Shown in pieces: positions 8,361 through 16,599 of a stretch of DNA of 64,000 nucleotides. The notes below the pieces were generated by a model. The model saw nothing but the letters and a program-made list of their open reading frames with translations. It did no database searches and was not told where the DNA came from. Origin of the DNA: Pustulibacterium marinum (GTDB lineage Bacteria > Bacteroidota > Bacteroidia > Flavobacteriales > Flavobacteriaceae); NCBI RefSeq assembly GCF_900116665.1, contig NZ_FPBK01000005.1, positions 124,001 through 188,000 of the forward strand. Reading direction: 5' to 3'. Positions within the stretch are counted from its first letter, which is position 1. Every line of letters begins with the position of its first letter. The position numbers and the translations under genes were made by a program.

Positions 8361-8415
8361 CAAACGAGGATACATTTGACTGATTGCGACCTCAATAAAA
8401 AAATGCTAAAGCAGT
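8361..8415 (+). ncRNA. SAM-II riboswitch aptamer upstream of metK
   Basis: Stem P1 pairs GAGG (8366-8369) with CCTC (8390-8393). The loop AUACAUUUGACUGAUUGCGA and the 3' strand AAUAAAAAAAUGCUAAAG follow the SAM-II layout of a GAUUUnACnnnnUUGC-like loop and an AUAAAnnnGCUAAA tail. A pseudoknot can form between ACUG (8379-8382) and CAGU (8412-8415). The RNA is class-different from the S-box on the opposite strand. It sits about 75 nt upstream of the SAM synthetase gene, the expected target. Loop sequence departs somewhat from alphaproteobacterial examples. Confidence 0.8.
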
Positions 8416-8431
8416 AACACTACTCCTTTAG
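8406..8431 (+). promoter_or_regulatory. Hairpin overlapping the SAM-II 3' strand
   Basis: CTAAAG-C-AGTA (8406-8416), loop ACAC, TACT-C-CTTTAG (8421-8431) gives 10 base pairs with one C/C mismatch. Its 5' arm consumes the conserved GCTAAA and the CAGT pseudoknot partner, so hairpin and ligand-bound aptamer exclude each other. No U tract follows, which argues against an intrinsic terminator. Confidence 0.6.
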
Positions 8432-8489
8432 ACCCGTCCTTTCAGCACAAATCATTCTTCTTTTTTAAAAATAAATTAGAGAAAAGATT

Positions 8490-9740
8490 ATGTCGTATTT
8501 TTTTACATCGGAATCTGTTAGTGAAGGGCATCCTGATAAAATTGCAGATCAAATTAGCGATGCACTTATTGATAATTTTTTAGCTTTTGATCCAGAATCG
8601 AAAGTAGCTTGTGAAACCTTAGTAACTACAGGGCAAGTAATATTGGCGGGCGAAGTAAAATCGACCACTTATTTAGACGTTCAGCAAATTGCAAGAGACG
8701 TAATTAAAAAGATTGGGTATACCAAGAGCGCTTATATGTTTGAAGCAAATTCTTGTGGTGTGCTTTCTGCCATTCACGAGCAATCTACCGAAATTAACCA
8801 AGGTGTAGACAAAGCTACCAAAGAAGAACAAGGAGCTGGAGACCAAGGCATTATGTTTGGTTATGCTACAAATGAAACTGAAGATTACATGCCTTTGGCG
8901 TTAGATTTGAGTCATAAATTATTACAAGAATTGGCTGAAATCCGTAGAGAAAATAGTGAAATCACGTATTTACGCCCAGATGCTAAAAGTCAGGTTACCT
9001 TAGAATATAACGATGACAACAAACCTGTTCGTATTGCAACCATTGTGTTGTCTACTCAACATGACGACTTTGATGAAGAGCAAGCTATGTTGGCTAAGAT
9101 TAAGGAAGATATTAAATCAATCTTAATCCCAAGAATCATTAAAAAACATCCACAATACGCACATTTATTTAATGATGAAATTACGTATCACGTAAATCCA
9201 ACCGGTAAATTTGTTATTGGTGGCCCTCATGGCGATACAGGTTTAACAGGTAGAAAAATTATTGTAGATACTTACGGAGGAAAAGGAGCGCACGGTGGTG
9301 GAGCTTTCTCTGGAAAAGACCCAAGTAAAGTAGACCGTAGTGCAGCATATGCCACAAGACATATTGCTAAAAACCTAGTTGCTGCTGGTGTTGCCGATGA
9401 AATTTTGGTACAAGTTGGTTACGCTATTGGTGTTGCAGAACCTATGGGTGTTTATGTAAATACCTACGGAACTAGCAAGTTAACTATTTCAGATGCTGAA
9501 ATTGCTAGAAAAGTAAGTGAGTTGTTTGATTTAAGACCTTATTTTATTGAGCAACGTTTAAAACTAAGAAATCCTATTTATAGTGAAACTGCGGCTTACG
9601 GCCACATGGGAAGAAAACCACAAACTGTAACCAAAACGTTTACTTCTCCAAGCGGAGAAACAGTTACTACAGAAGTTGAATTGTTCACTTGGGAAAAATT
9701 AGACTACGTAGACCAAGTAAAAGAAGCGTTTAGTTTATAA
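8490..9740 (+). CDS. metK: S-adenosylmethionine synthetase
   Basis: Forms SAM from methionine and ATP in the cytoplasm. 416 aa, somewhat longer than the usual 380-400. All three signatures are visible: ATP-binding [13 protein letters not shown] (13-25), [12 protein letters not shown] (about 116-127) and the P-loop [18 protein letters not shown] (about 269-286). The start at 8490 follows an AGAGAAAAGATT leader. Control by the upstream SAM-II RNA is inferred and would give end-product feedback. A LOG-family gene follows after 10 bp and is probably co-transcribed. Confidence 0.97.
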   Translation: MSYFFTSESVSEGHPDKIADQISDALIDNFLAFDPESKVACETLVTTGQVILAGEVKSTTYLDVQQIARDVIKKIGYTKSAYMFEANSCGVLSAIHEQSTEINQGVDKATKEEQGAGDQGIMFGYATNETEDYMPLALDLSHKLLQELAEIRRENSEITYLRPDAKSQVTLEYNDDNKPVRIATIVLSTQHDDFDEEQAMLAKIKEDIKSILIPRIIKKHPQYAHLFNDEITYHVNPTGKFVIGGPHGDTGLTGRKIIVDTYGGKGAHGGGAFSGKDPSKVDRSAAYATRHIAKNLVAAGVADEILVQVGYAIGVAEPMGVYVNTYGTSKLTISDAEIARKVSELFDLRPYFIEQRLKLRNPIYSETAAYGHMGRKPQTVTKTFTSPSGETVTTEVELFTWEKLDYVDQVKEAFSL

Positions 9741-9750
9741 AACCATTGTT

Positions 9751-10332
9751 ATGAAAAGAATAGCTGTTTTTTGCGGTTCCAGTTCTGGGAACGACCCTGA
9801 GTTTGAAAGTCAAGCTTATGCTTTGGGTGCTTTTTTAGCTGACCAAAATATTGGTTTGGTTTATGGCGGATCTAAATTAGGATTGATGGGAGCTACAGCA
9901 AACGGCTTTTTGGACAACAATGGAGAAGCAATTGGTGTGTTGCCTACTTTTTTAGCTGAAAAAGAAATAGCACATCCAAAACTTACCGAAATACATTTGG
10001 TAGAAAGTATGCACGAGCGCAAAGCCATGATGAATGAACTTTCAGACGGAGTGATTGCTTTACCAGGCGGTTTTGGAACTTTGGAAGAACTGTTTGAAAT
10101 GCTTACTTGGGCGCAATTAGGATTGCATCAAAAACCAATTGGGATATTGAATCTGAATGGTTATTATGATGAATTAGTTTCCTTTTTTGATACCATGGTT
10201 GACAAAAAACTTCTAAAACCTGAGTACCGACAAATGGTTTTAGTTGACAGTAGTTTTGAAGCGTTGTTTGCTAAAATGCAAGCGTATCAAGCACCAACGG
10301 TCACTAAGTGGATTACCAAAGACAAAACATAA
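9751..10332 (+). CDS. LOG-family protein (putative nucleoside-5'-monophosphate phosphoribohydrolase)
   Basis: 193 aa Rossmann-like protein of the LOG/TIGR00730 family. The two defining motifs are present: MHERKAMM (87-94) and PGGFGTLEE (105-113), with the catalytic Arg and Glu. Plant and actinobacterial homologues release adenine-type bases from (cytokinin) riboside monophosphates. In Bacteroidota the physiological substrate is unknown, and AMP-like nucleotides are an alternative. It lies 10 bp after metK, so it may share SAM-dependent control, and is closed by a strong terminator. Confidence 0.85.
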   Translation: MKRIAVFCGSSSGNDPEFESQAYALGAFLADQNIGLVYGGSKLGLMGATANGFLDNNGEAIGVLPTFLAEKEIAHPKLTEIHLVESMHERKAMMNELSDGVIALPGGFGTLEELFEMLTWAQLGLHQKPIGILNLNGYYDELVSFFDTMVDKKLLKPEYRQMVLVDSSFEALFAKMQAYQAPTVTKWITKDKT

Positions 10333-10358
10333 TTCTATTTTTAAAATATTTTATAACA

Positions 10359-10392
10359 TAAAAAAGGCTTCAGAATTTCTGAAGCCTTTTTT
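10359..10392. terminator. Bidirectional intrinsic terminator
   Basis: AAAAAAGGCTTCAGAA and TTTCTGAAGCCTTTTTT form a long stem between the convergent LOG and HxlR genes, with A/T tracts on both sides. Confidence 0.85.
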
Positions 10393-10393
10393 G

Positions 10394-10729
10394 TTATTTG
10401 TGTTCGCTTATCTCACAATATTCCTTGTCCCATTTCACTAATTCATACATAATAGGCAATAAAGCTTTCCCTCTTTCTGTTAAAGAATACTCTACTCTCG
10501 GAGGAATTTCTTTAAATTCCTCTCTAAAGATAACTTCATCCTGTTCTAACTCTTTAAGTGTAGTAGTTAAAACCTTTCTAGAAATACTACCAATAGAAGC
10601 ATGTAACTGACCAAAACGTGCTGTTCTTTCCCTCAAGGCATAAATTACAATAGGTTTCCATTTTGTACCCAAAATAGCCATTGATCTATGCATTGGACAA
10701 TCACTATATCTAAAGCCTTCATTTTTCAT
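10394..10729 (-). CDS. HxlR-family winged-helix transcriptional regulator
   Basis: 111 aa, typical size of this DNA-binding family. The N-terminal CPMHRSMAILGTKWKPIVIY segment carries the conserved Cys11, which in redox-sensing members reacts with electrophiles, followed by the winged helix (RKVLTTTLKELEQD recognition region, 51-64) and the VEYSLTERG wing. It is divergent from an old-yellow-enzyme gene with only 102 bp between them. That arrangement is common for local repressors of flavin oxidoreductases that remove reactive aldehydes or quinones. A perfect dyad in the shared promoter region is the candidate operator. Confidence 0.9.
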   Translation of the reverse strand: MKNEGFRYSDCPMHRSMAILGTKWKPIVIYALRERTARFGQLHASIGSISRKVLTTTLKELEQDEVIFREEFKEIPPRVEYSLTERGKALLPIMYELVKWDKEYCEISEHK

Positions 10730-10763
10730 TATTAGTTACTTTAAGGTTACTAGAATAAAACAT

Positions 10764-10788
10764 CAATAGTTACAAATATAAACTATTG
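10764..10788. promoter_or_regulatory. Perfect 25-bp dyad, candidate HxlR operator
   Basis: CAATAGTT, 9-bp spacer, AACTATTG: an uninterrupted 8-bp inverted repeat in the divergent intergenic region. GTTACT repeats flank it on both sides. Symmetry and position fit a dimeric winged-helix repressor. Confidence 0.6.
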
Positions 10789-10831
10789 TTAGTTACTTTT
10801 TGATACTTATAATATCATAAATATATTTAGT

Positions 10832-11893
10832 ATGAATTTAGATACATTGTTTTCCCCGTTTCAATACAAAGGATTAACCCTTAAAAATAGGTTTGTTATG
10901 GCTCCAATGACCAGAGCTTTTGCTACTGATGGGATTCCTAACCAAGAAATTGCCAATTACTATAAAAGGAGAGCGCTTGGTGAGGTTGGTCTTATTCTAA
11001 CTGAAGGTACTGTAGTTAATAGGCCAGCTTCTAAAAACCTGAAAGATATTCCTAATTTCTATGGAACTGAATCTCTTGAAGGATGGAAAAACGTAGTAAA
11101 CACGGTACATAAAGAACAAGGAAAAATTGCGCCACAAATATGGCATGTAGGAAATACAAAAGCGGGTGACTGGTTACCGGAAGCTCCATTAGAAAGCCCA
11201 GATACCATGACTATTAAAGATATAGAAAACACAATTCAGGCATTTGCAGAAGCAGCCAAAAATGCAAAGAATTTAGGTTTTGATGCTTTAGAAATACATG
11301 GAGCTCATGGTTATTTAATAGATCAATTTTTCTGGGAAGGAACTAATAACAGAGAAGACAGCTACGGAGGAAAAACATTAAAAGAGAGAAGTAAGTTTGC
11401 TGTAGATGTTGTAAAAGCTATGCGTGAAGCTGTAGGACCAGATTTTGTAATCATTCTTCGTTTATCGCAATGGAAACAACAAGATTACACTGTAAAATTG
11501 GCTCATACGCCCAAAGAACTTGAAGATTGGATTATTCCACTAACAGATGCAGGAGTAGACATATTTCATGGATCTCAACGTAGATATTGGGAACCTGAGT
11601 TTGAAGGTTCTCATCTAAATTTTGCAGGATGGCTGAAAAAGATATCTGGACAACCAAGTATTACGGTAGGTTCTGTAGGTCTTTCTAGTGATTTCATGGG
11701 AGTTTGGACTGGCCAAGGAAGCCAAACAAATGGTATTGAAGAGCTAATTGAAAGACATCAAAAAGGAGAATTTGACCTCGTAGCCATAGGAAGATCTATA
11801 TTACAAGATCCAAACTGGGTTAAAAAGGTTAAAAATTCGCAATTTGAAGCATTAGAATCTTTTTCTGCTCAAAGCCTACAAACCCTTTCTTAA
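10832..11893 (+). CDS. NADH:flavin oxidoreductase, old yellow enzyme family
   Basis: 353-aa FMN TIM barrel that reduces activated C=C bonds with NAD(P)H. Visible are the FMN-binding start FVMAPMTRAF (21-30), the substrate-binding pair His156/His159 in EIHGAHGYLIDQ, GTNNREDSYGG (170-180) and the phosphate-binding VAIGRSILQDPNW near the C-terminus. The His-His pair instead of His-Asn is as in NemA/XenB-like and trimethylamine-type members. Divergent from an HxlR regulator, suggesting induction by reactive electrophiles. The natural substrate cannot be told from sequence. Confidence 0.93.
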   Translation: MNLDTLFSPFQYKGLTLKNRFVMAPMTRAFATDGIPNQEIANYYKRRALGEVGLILTEGTVVNRPASKNLKDIPNFYGTESLEGWKNVVNTVHKEQGKIAPQIWHVGNTKAGDWLPEAPLESPDTMTIKDIENTIQAFAEAAKNAKNLGFDALEIHGAHGYLIDQFFWEGTNNREDSYGGKTLKERSKFAVDVVKAMREAVGPDFVIILRLSQWKQQDYTVKLAHTPKELEDWIIPLTDAGVDIFHGSQRRYWEPEFEGSHLNFAGWLKKISGQPSITVGSVGLSSDFMGVWTGQGSQTNGIEELIERHQKGEFDLVAIGRSILQDPNWVKKVKNSQFEALESFSAQSLQTLS

Positions 11894-11894
11894 A

Positions 11895-11930
11895 AAAAAA
11901 AGCCCCGATGATGTATCATTCGGGGCTTAA
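11895..11930. terminator. Bidirectional intrinsic terminator
   Basis: AAGCCCCGATGAT-GT-ATCATTCGGGGCTT hairpin with a 10-A tract on its left, between convergent genes. The GC-rich stem stands out in the AT-rich spacer. Confidence 0.85.
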
Positions 11931-11949
11931 AATTTATTCTTTGTTACTT

Positions 11950-12546
11950 TTAGTCTATTGTTACATGACCCCAGTTTTCACCGGTTTTGATTCTGTACAA
12001 CTGCATTTCAGAAACTCCAAATTGCTTTGCTAGAATACGTAAACGCGTTCTTCTGTTTGGATCTAGTAATTTTTTCTTAAGAATTTTTACTTTTCCTTCT
12101 GTTAGTTTAGAATATTTGATTCGGTCTCCTCTATCTATATTCTTGAACTCCGGATTAGAGAATTGATGTAATTCTTTTTCTCTTTTAGTAGCCCACTTTA
12201 AGTTTTCAACTTTGTTGTCTTTCTTGTGGTAATCTAAGTGAATCACATATTCTTTTCCTTCTTCTTTCTCCAAAAAGTGCTCCGCAACTAGTTTGTGGAT
12301 GTAACGGGTAGTAAACTTATTTACTTTCTTCTTGGTCTTGGCTTGTTTTTCTTTAACGAACTCAGGATCTAGACGTACTGTCAATTTCTCGTAGCCGTTA
12401 ACGTACTTTGGGGTAACCAATTTCTCTTCATCTCCACGGCAGTCTTTAATTCTTCCATAGTTGGAAATTTTGAATTTTTCAGACTCCGCTACCTTGTCAT
12501 CAAACTGAAGATCTTTCCAGTCTTCATTCCAATAGTTTCTAATCAT
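11950..12546 (-). CDS. NUMOD4/HNH-like nucleic-acid-binding protein
   Basis: 198 aa, basic. The N-terminus WNEDWKDL..FKISNYGRIKD (6-35) is a NUMOD4 motif. The middle YIHKLVAEHFL...VIHLDYHKKDNKVENLKWAT resembles the HNH fold of intron-type endonucleases (H, N and N positions kept, first His as VIH rather than VNH). The C-terminus (about 150-195) is a helix-turn-helix-like RLRILAKQFGVSEMQLYRIK, similar to NUMOD1. It stands alone between terminators, with no intron, phage or split gene nearby. It may therefore be a domesticated DNA-binding protein or an active nuclease. Function unknown. Confidence 0.7.
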   Translation of the reverse strand: MIRNYWNEDWKDLQFDDKVAESEKFKISNYGRIKDCRGDEEKLVTPKYVNGYEKLTVRLDPEFVKEKQAKTKKKVNKFTTRYIHKLVAEHFLEKEEGKEYVIHLDYHKKDNKVENLKWATKREKELHQFSNPEFKNIDRGDRIKYSKLTEGKVKILKKKLLDPNRRTRLRILAKQFGVSEMQLYRIKTGENWGHVTID

Positions 12547-12782
12547 TTAAATAAGGGTTTGTAGAGTTAAAACTTTTAATTTCTAACAACATTAAAGGGG
12601 ATTGTTGTTTAAATGTTATGCTAATATAACACTTTAAAAGTAAAAACAAGCGACGAACTTTTTAATATAAAAATTTTAAGAAAATTTTATGAAAAATAAG
12701 AAAACACGTTAATTTTAATATAACAGATTTAACACTAAACCGCTAAATACCTGCATTTTATCGAATTTATTTTTCTTTTAAA
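12547..12782. other. AT-rich spacer with no gene seen
   Basis: Very AT-rich stretch upstream of the NUMOD4 gene. It holds a weak inverted repeat AACAAC...GTTGTT near 12586-12612 and no ORF or RNA gene that I recognise. The promoter of the NUMOD4 gene must lie here; TATATTAG near 12616-12623 on the minus strand is only a partial match to TAnnTTTG. Confidence 0.5.
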
Positions 12783-12824
12783 AAAATACATTCTGACTAT
12801 AACTAGGTGTCAGAATGCATTTTT
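12783..12824 (-). terminator. Intrinsic terminator after the TonB-receptor-like gene
   Basis: Minus-strand GCATTCTGAC...GTCAGAATGTATTTTTTT, just past the stop of the 900-aa gene. Confidence 0.85.
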
Positions 12825-12842
12825 AAATATTTCCAATACAGA

Positions 12843-15545
12843 CTAAAGGTTAAACTTTATTTTTAGCATTACATAACGTGGCTGTACAAAATATTGTGAA
12901 GTAGTGCTGTATAAATCACTAAAACTAGCTTGATTTAAACTTTTTGTATTAAGCAAATTAGTTACTGCAATGCTATATTCCCATTTTGTATCTGGCTTTT
13001 GATAAGACAACTCAGTATCTAGAAAATCATATTCATTATTAGATGTACCGTCTTTAGACCTGAAATGGTAATAATCATAATCTGCTACAAAAATAAATCC
13101 GTTTAAGAAAGCAGCATCAAACTTTACAAAAGGTTTATCGGTATAATTAATAGTTTTAGAACCACCATTATTAAAGTCATTTACGCTATAGCTATAACCT
13201 ACTTCTACATTAGGTGCTTTTCTAAAATTGGTAGCTACACTTCCATTATAGCTTTGTGATAACGATTCTGAAACGCTTCTCTCTAAGTTTACAATGTTAT
13301 TTCTTCTAGCATAAGAGACATTGGCTCCAGTGGCTACTTTCAACTTCCAAAACGTACGCTGATATCGTCCATTGAAGGATAAATTGTCATCTGCAAAATT
13401 GGAATTTATAGTAGAGCTTACTTGGTTAATACCGGTAATTGCACTGCTATTTTTAAAAGCATCTAACTGTTTACTATAACTAACATTGGCAAAAATATTA
13501 GTGAAATTAAACATATTGAAACTGAAAAAATTCAAAGAAACAGTATGATACAAGGCACTTTCTAAATCTCTGTTTCCACTATACATACTGTTGTAATTAC
13601 TAAAAACATATCCTTGAGCAAAACTGTTGATATCTGTAAACTGCCTGCTAATTGCATAATTGAATCGTAGACTTTGTGATTTCTTCATTTGAAAATTCAC
13701 ATAAACATCGGGCACAATGTTAACTAGCTCATCTGAGACTGCAGTCCCTAATTGTTCATTCGTTGCTTTATACGAATGCACTGTAAAACCAGGATTAAAA
13801 GTAAATTTTCCTGCTATGGCTTTGTAATGAAAACCAGCATACAAATCTGAAAAATTATATGACACATTATTGTTGTTCAACTCTTCATCATCAAAATCCA
13901 AGGTAGTATCATCATCTAAAATCTGAAAAATATAAGAATTGAAACTTTGATGACTTTGTATGGTTCCCAAAGTAAAATTCAAATTAGATTTTGGTGTAGC
14001 TACATAGTAATAATCAACCTTTGCATCCACTTTACTTGTTTCCACTTTCTTTGCCTGATTGATGTTGTAATTACTTTGTGAATCATCTGTGGGCACTATA
14101 CCCACAAACGGTTGTTCTTCTCGAATAGCATTGTAAAATGGATCTTCATCTTGATATAAATGCTGAGCTTCTACCGAAAAAATATTCTTATCATTCAATG
14201 TATAATACAAGTTTGCATTTTGATTGAATGAAATAGGCTTCTGTGATTTATTTTCGTAAATCTGGTCTGTAGTACTCGCAATAGATAAAACACTAGAGTT
14301 TTCCTCACCATCAGAAGACTTCAGCAAAGCATCATAATCAAATTGTAGGTTTTCATTCGGCTTGTAGGTAGAACTTAATTTAGCCAAGCCTAATTGACTT
14401 TTCTGAAGTGTATTGGTATAAGCATCTTCTTCATCGCCTACAGCATTGGTTTCGTTATCAGGATCTGTAAAACGTCTGAAACGTTGCTGTTCTAAATCTG
14501 TTTTTGAATAGGAATAAATTAAAAATCCGCTTAAATCCCATTTATCCGTTGGAGAATAACTGAAATTGGCTGCTCCAAATTTGGTATCTATTTCCTTGGC
14601 TCTATTGTTTTGTAGCGTACTTAATCCCAAATCATTTGAAGAAACACTAAAACTTGTTCCTCCTCTATTGTTTAAATTTCTGAACCCGCCGGTAAAATTG
14701 AAATAATCCCTCATGGTGAAAGGCAATTCACCAATATTATTCAAATCGGTAATAATATTGATACTATATTTTGGACTGTAGTAAAAGAGCTTTGGATGAA
14801 TTAAATAGCGTTCATCTAAACCAACTCCCGCAGTAATATCTCCGAACCAAAAATTCTTTTTCCCTTCCTTCAATTTGATATTAAGCGCAATATTATCTTC
14901 ATCATTGGTGAGTCCTTTTAATTGCGAAACTTCATTATGATTGCGCAACACTTCAATTTTATCAACTGCATTTGCAGGAATATTTTGAGAAGCTAACTTA
15001 GAATCTCCATCAAAAAAGTCTTTTCCTTCCACCATTACTTTGGTAACGGTTTTTCCCTCAACTTCTATTTGACCATCATCATTAATTTCAAAACCAGGAA
15101 GTTTCTTAAGTTGATCTTCTAATTTTTTTTCTGTTCCGTTAGAAAAAGAATCAGCGTCATACACAATGGTATCACCTTTCACCGTTACCGGCATTTCATA
15201 GGTCACCTCAACTTCGTCTAACTGATTTGGAGCTTCCTCCATTACAAAATCTTTGGTAACATCATCTTCTGGAGCTGTGAATAATTCTTCAATATTCTTT
15301 AAACCTAAAAAGCTAACTTTAAGAGTATACGCTGCTCCAGATTTGAGCGTTAATTTGTATTTACCGTCTGTATTTGTGATCCCAAAAGCGTCTATTCCTT
15401 TGGTTTCGTTGTTTATAGCAATCACATTTGCCATCTCTAGCAAGCTACCTTCAGTATCTTTAACAGTTCCTTTTACGGTAATATTTTGCGCATTCATAGC
15501 CATGGTACAGACCATACCTACAAGGATAAAAAGTATTTTTTTCAT
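12843..15545 (-). CDS. Outer-membrane beta-barrel receptor with carboxypeptidase-like domain
   Basis: 900 aa. Signal peptide MKKILFILVGMVCTMAMNAQ. Residues about 22-100 are a CarboxypepD_reg-like Ig fold (GTVKDTEGSLLEMANVIAIN). A plug-like region follows (about 125-230, with EVTYEMPVTVKGDTIVYDAD), then a long barrel of alternating aromatic strands ending in Phe-Asn-Leu, as for outer-membrane insertion. It belongs to the TonB-receptor-like group that usually travels with GLPGLI proteins. The upstream GLPGLI gene is 13 bp away, so they form one operon. The transported substrate is unknown; a clear TonB box is not evident. Confidence 0.85.
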   Translation of the reverse strand: MKKILFILVGMVCTMAMNAQNITVKGTVKDTEGSLLEMANVIAINNETKGIDAFGITNTDGKYKLTLKSGAAYTLKVSFLGLKNIEELFTAPEDDVTKDFVMEEAPNQLDEVEVTYEMPVTVKGDTIVYDADSFSNGTEKKLEDQLKKLPGFEINDDGQIEVEGKTVTKVMVEGKDFFDGDSKLASQNIPANAVDKIEVLRNHNEVSQLKGLTNDEDNIALNIKLKEGKKNFWFGDITAGVGLDERYLIHPKLFYYSPKYSINIITDLNNIGELPFTMRDYFNFTGGFRNLNNRGGTSFSVSSNDLGLSTLQNNRAKEIDTKFGAANFSYSPTDKWDLSGFLIYSYSKTDLEQQRFRRFTDPDNETNAVGDEEDAYTNTLQKSQLGLAKLSSTYKPNENLQFDYDALLKSSDGEENSSVLSIASTTDQIYENKSQKPISFNQNANLYYTLNDKNIFSVEAQHLYQDEDPFYNAIREEQPFVGIVPTDDSQSNYNINQAKKVETSKVDAKVDYYYVATPKSNLNFTLGTIQSHQSFNSYIFQILDDDTTLDFDDEELNNNNVSYNFSDLYAGFHYKAIAGKFTFNPGFTVHSYKATNEQLGTAVSDELVNIVPDVYVNFQMKKSQSLRFNYAISRQFTDINSFAQGYVFSNYNSMYSGNRDLESALYHTVSLNFFSFNMFNFTNIFANVSYSKQLDAFKNSSAITGINQVSSTINSNFADDNLSFNGRYQRTFWKLKVATGANVSYARRNNIVNLERSVSESLSQSYNGSVATNFRKAPNVEVGYSYSVNDFNNGGSKTINYTDKPFVKFDAAFLNGFIFVADYDYYHFRSKDGTSNNEYDFLDTELSYQKPDTKWEYSIAVTNLLNTKSLNQASFSDLYSTTSQYFVQPRYVMLKIKFNL

Positions 15546-15558
15546 AGTTCTCTAAAGA

Positions 15559-16455
15559 TTAAAATGGTCTTCTTCCACCACCATCACGTCTACCGTTTCC
15601 TCCTTGGAAACGTTCGCGCATTTCTTCCATTTTCTCTTTAAGAATTTCATTGAACTCTTCTTGAGTTACTTCTTTTCCTTTTGAAGGCTCTTTGATTTCC
15701 TCTTTATTTTCAGGATTCAAAGTTATTTTTGAGCATAAAATTGTCGTCTTGTCGGCACTTACTTCCAAAATTAATCCTGGTAATCCATTGTATTCTCCCG
15801 GCCCCATATTCACAGGAATTTCTGGTGTATACCAAGCTGTTACTGTAATTTCTGAAGGTGTTTCTACCATATCAAGAGGAGATCTTCTTTTTACCGTATC
15901 CTGAGCTTTCTCTTCTGGTTTATCCGCTTCTTCTTCATCTTCTTTTGGCGGACGTGGACGCATGCTTCTAAAATCTAACGGATCCACAGATCTGATGGCT
16001 GTAGCTTTGTAACAAGTGTAATTTCCAATTTTTTTGGTTTCGGTTCCCATTTGCCACTCGAGTTTAGGCAAAGAATCTTTTATTAAAAATACTTTCCCAA
16101 AAACCTCTTTTTGGTTTGTAAACCTAGTCTCCTTAACATTTTTGTAATAATCTCCAGAAGAATTGAAGCCTCCAAACCTTGGTCCGCCACCGCCTTGACC
16201 TGGTGTTTCTAATTTTTCTTCTTCTTGATAGGTTGCCTCTGAACGATTAAAGGTAAGAATATATGTTTTTTCAAACATACTCTTCATTCTTTCGGCAATA
16301 CGTTTTTTCATTTCTTCGGTCATTTCTCTTCCTCGACCTCCAAAATCAGAATCAAAAGTAGTCTTAGATTCATAATAAGCTACTCCTTGAAAATCCTGTG
16401 CATTGGCTGTAACATAATTAAATATTACTGCAATTAAAAAGACAATTTTTTTCAT
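15559..16455 (-). CDS. GLPGLI-family exported protein
   Basis: 298 aa. Signal peptide 1-20 (MKKIVFLIAVIFNYVTANAQ). The diagnostic motif GLPGLIL lies at 224-230 in the usual context PEIPVNMGPGEYN-. The C-terminus is Gly/Arg-rich (GGNGRRDGGGRRPF). An acidic/proline insertion occupies about 165-195. The family has no established biochemical role; it is recurrently next to a TonB-receptor-like barrel, as here. Regulation by the LytTR/LytS pair directly upstream is likely from position alone. Confidence 0.9.
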   Translation of the reverse strand: MKKIVFLIAVIFNYVTANAQDFQGVAYYESKTTFDSDFGGRGREMTEEMKKRIAERMKSMFEKTYILTFNRSEATYQEEEKLETPGQGGGGPRFGGFNSSGDYYKNVKETRFTNQKEVFGKVFLIKDSLPKLEWQMGTETKKIGNYTCYKATAIRSVDPLDFRSMRPRPPKEDEEEADKPEEKAQDTVKRRSPLDMVETPSEITVTAWYTPEIPVNMGPGEYNGLPGLILEVSADKTTILCSKITLNPENKEEIKEPSKGKEVTQEEFNEILKEKMEEMRERFQGGNGRRDGGGRRPF

Positions 16456-16564
16456 ACGTTGGTATCGTTTGTTAAATTGATGATTTAAAAAACTGTTGAG
16501 TTTTTGCAGTTAGACCTTTCTTTTTTAAAAAGGTTTATTCTCCATTGGGGAAATAATAAAATAT

Positions 16565-16583
16565 TTAACTGTGTTACAGCTAA
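16565..16583. promoter_or_regulatory. Dyad upstream of the GLPGLI operon
   Basis: TTA-A-CTGT-GTT-ACAG-C-TAA: 7 paired positions around a 3-bp centre, in the 144-bp gap between the response regulator and the GLPGLI gene. It could be a regulator site or part of a weak terminator; no U tract follows. Confidence 0.3.
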
Positions 16584-16599
16584 TAAGCGTTAATTTAGG

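Noticed and set aside
8406-8431. metK leader hairpin as an intrinsic terminator
   Set aside because: The bases after the stem (ACCCGTCC) contain no U tract.
16514-16538. ACCTTT...AAAGGT as terminator of the LytTR gene
   Set aside because: Stem is short and almost entirely A/T with no U tract on the minus strand; too weak to list as a feature.
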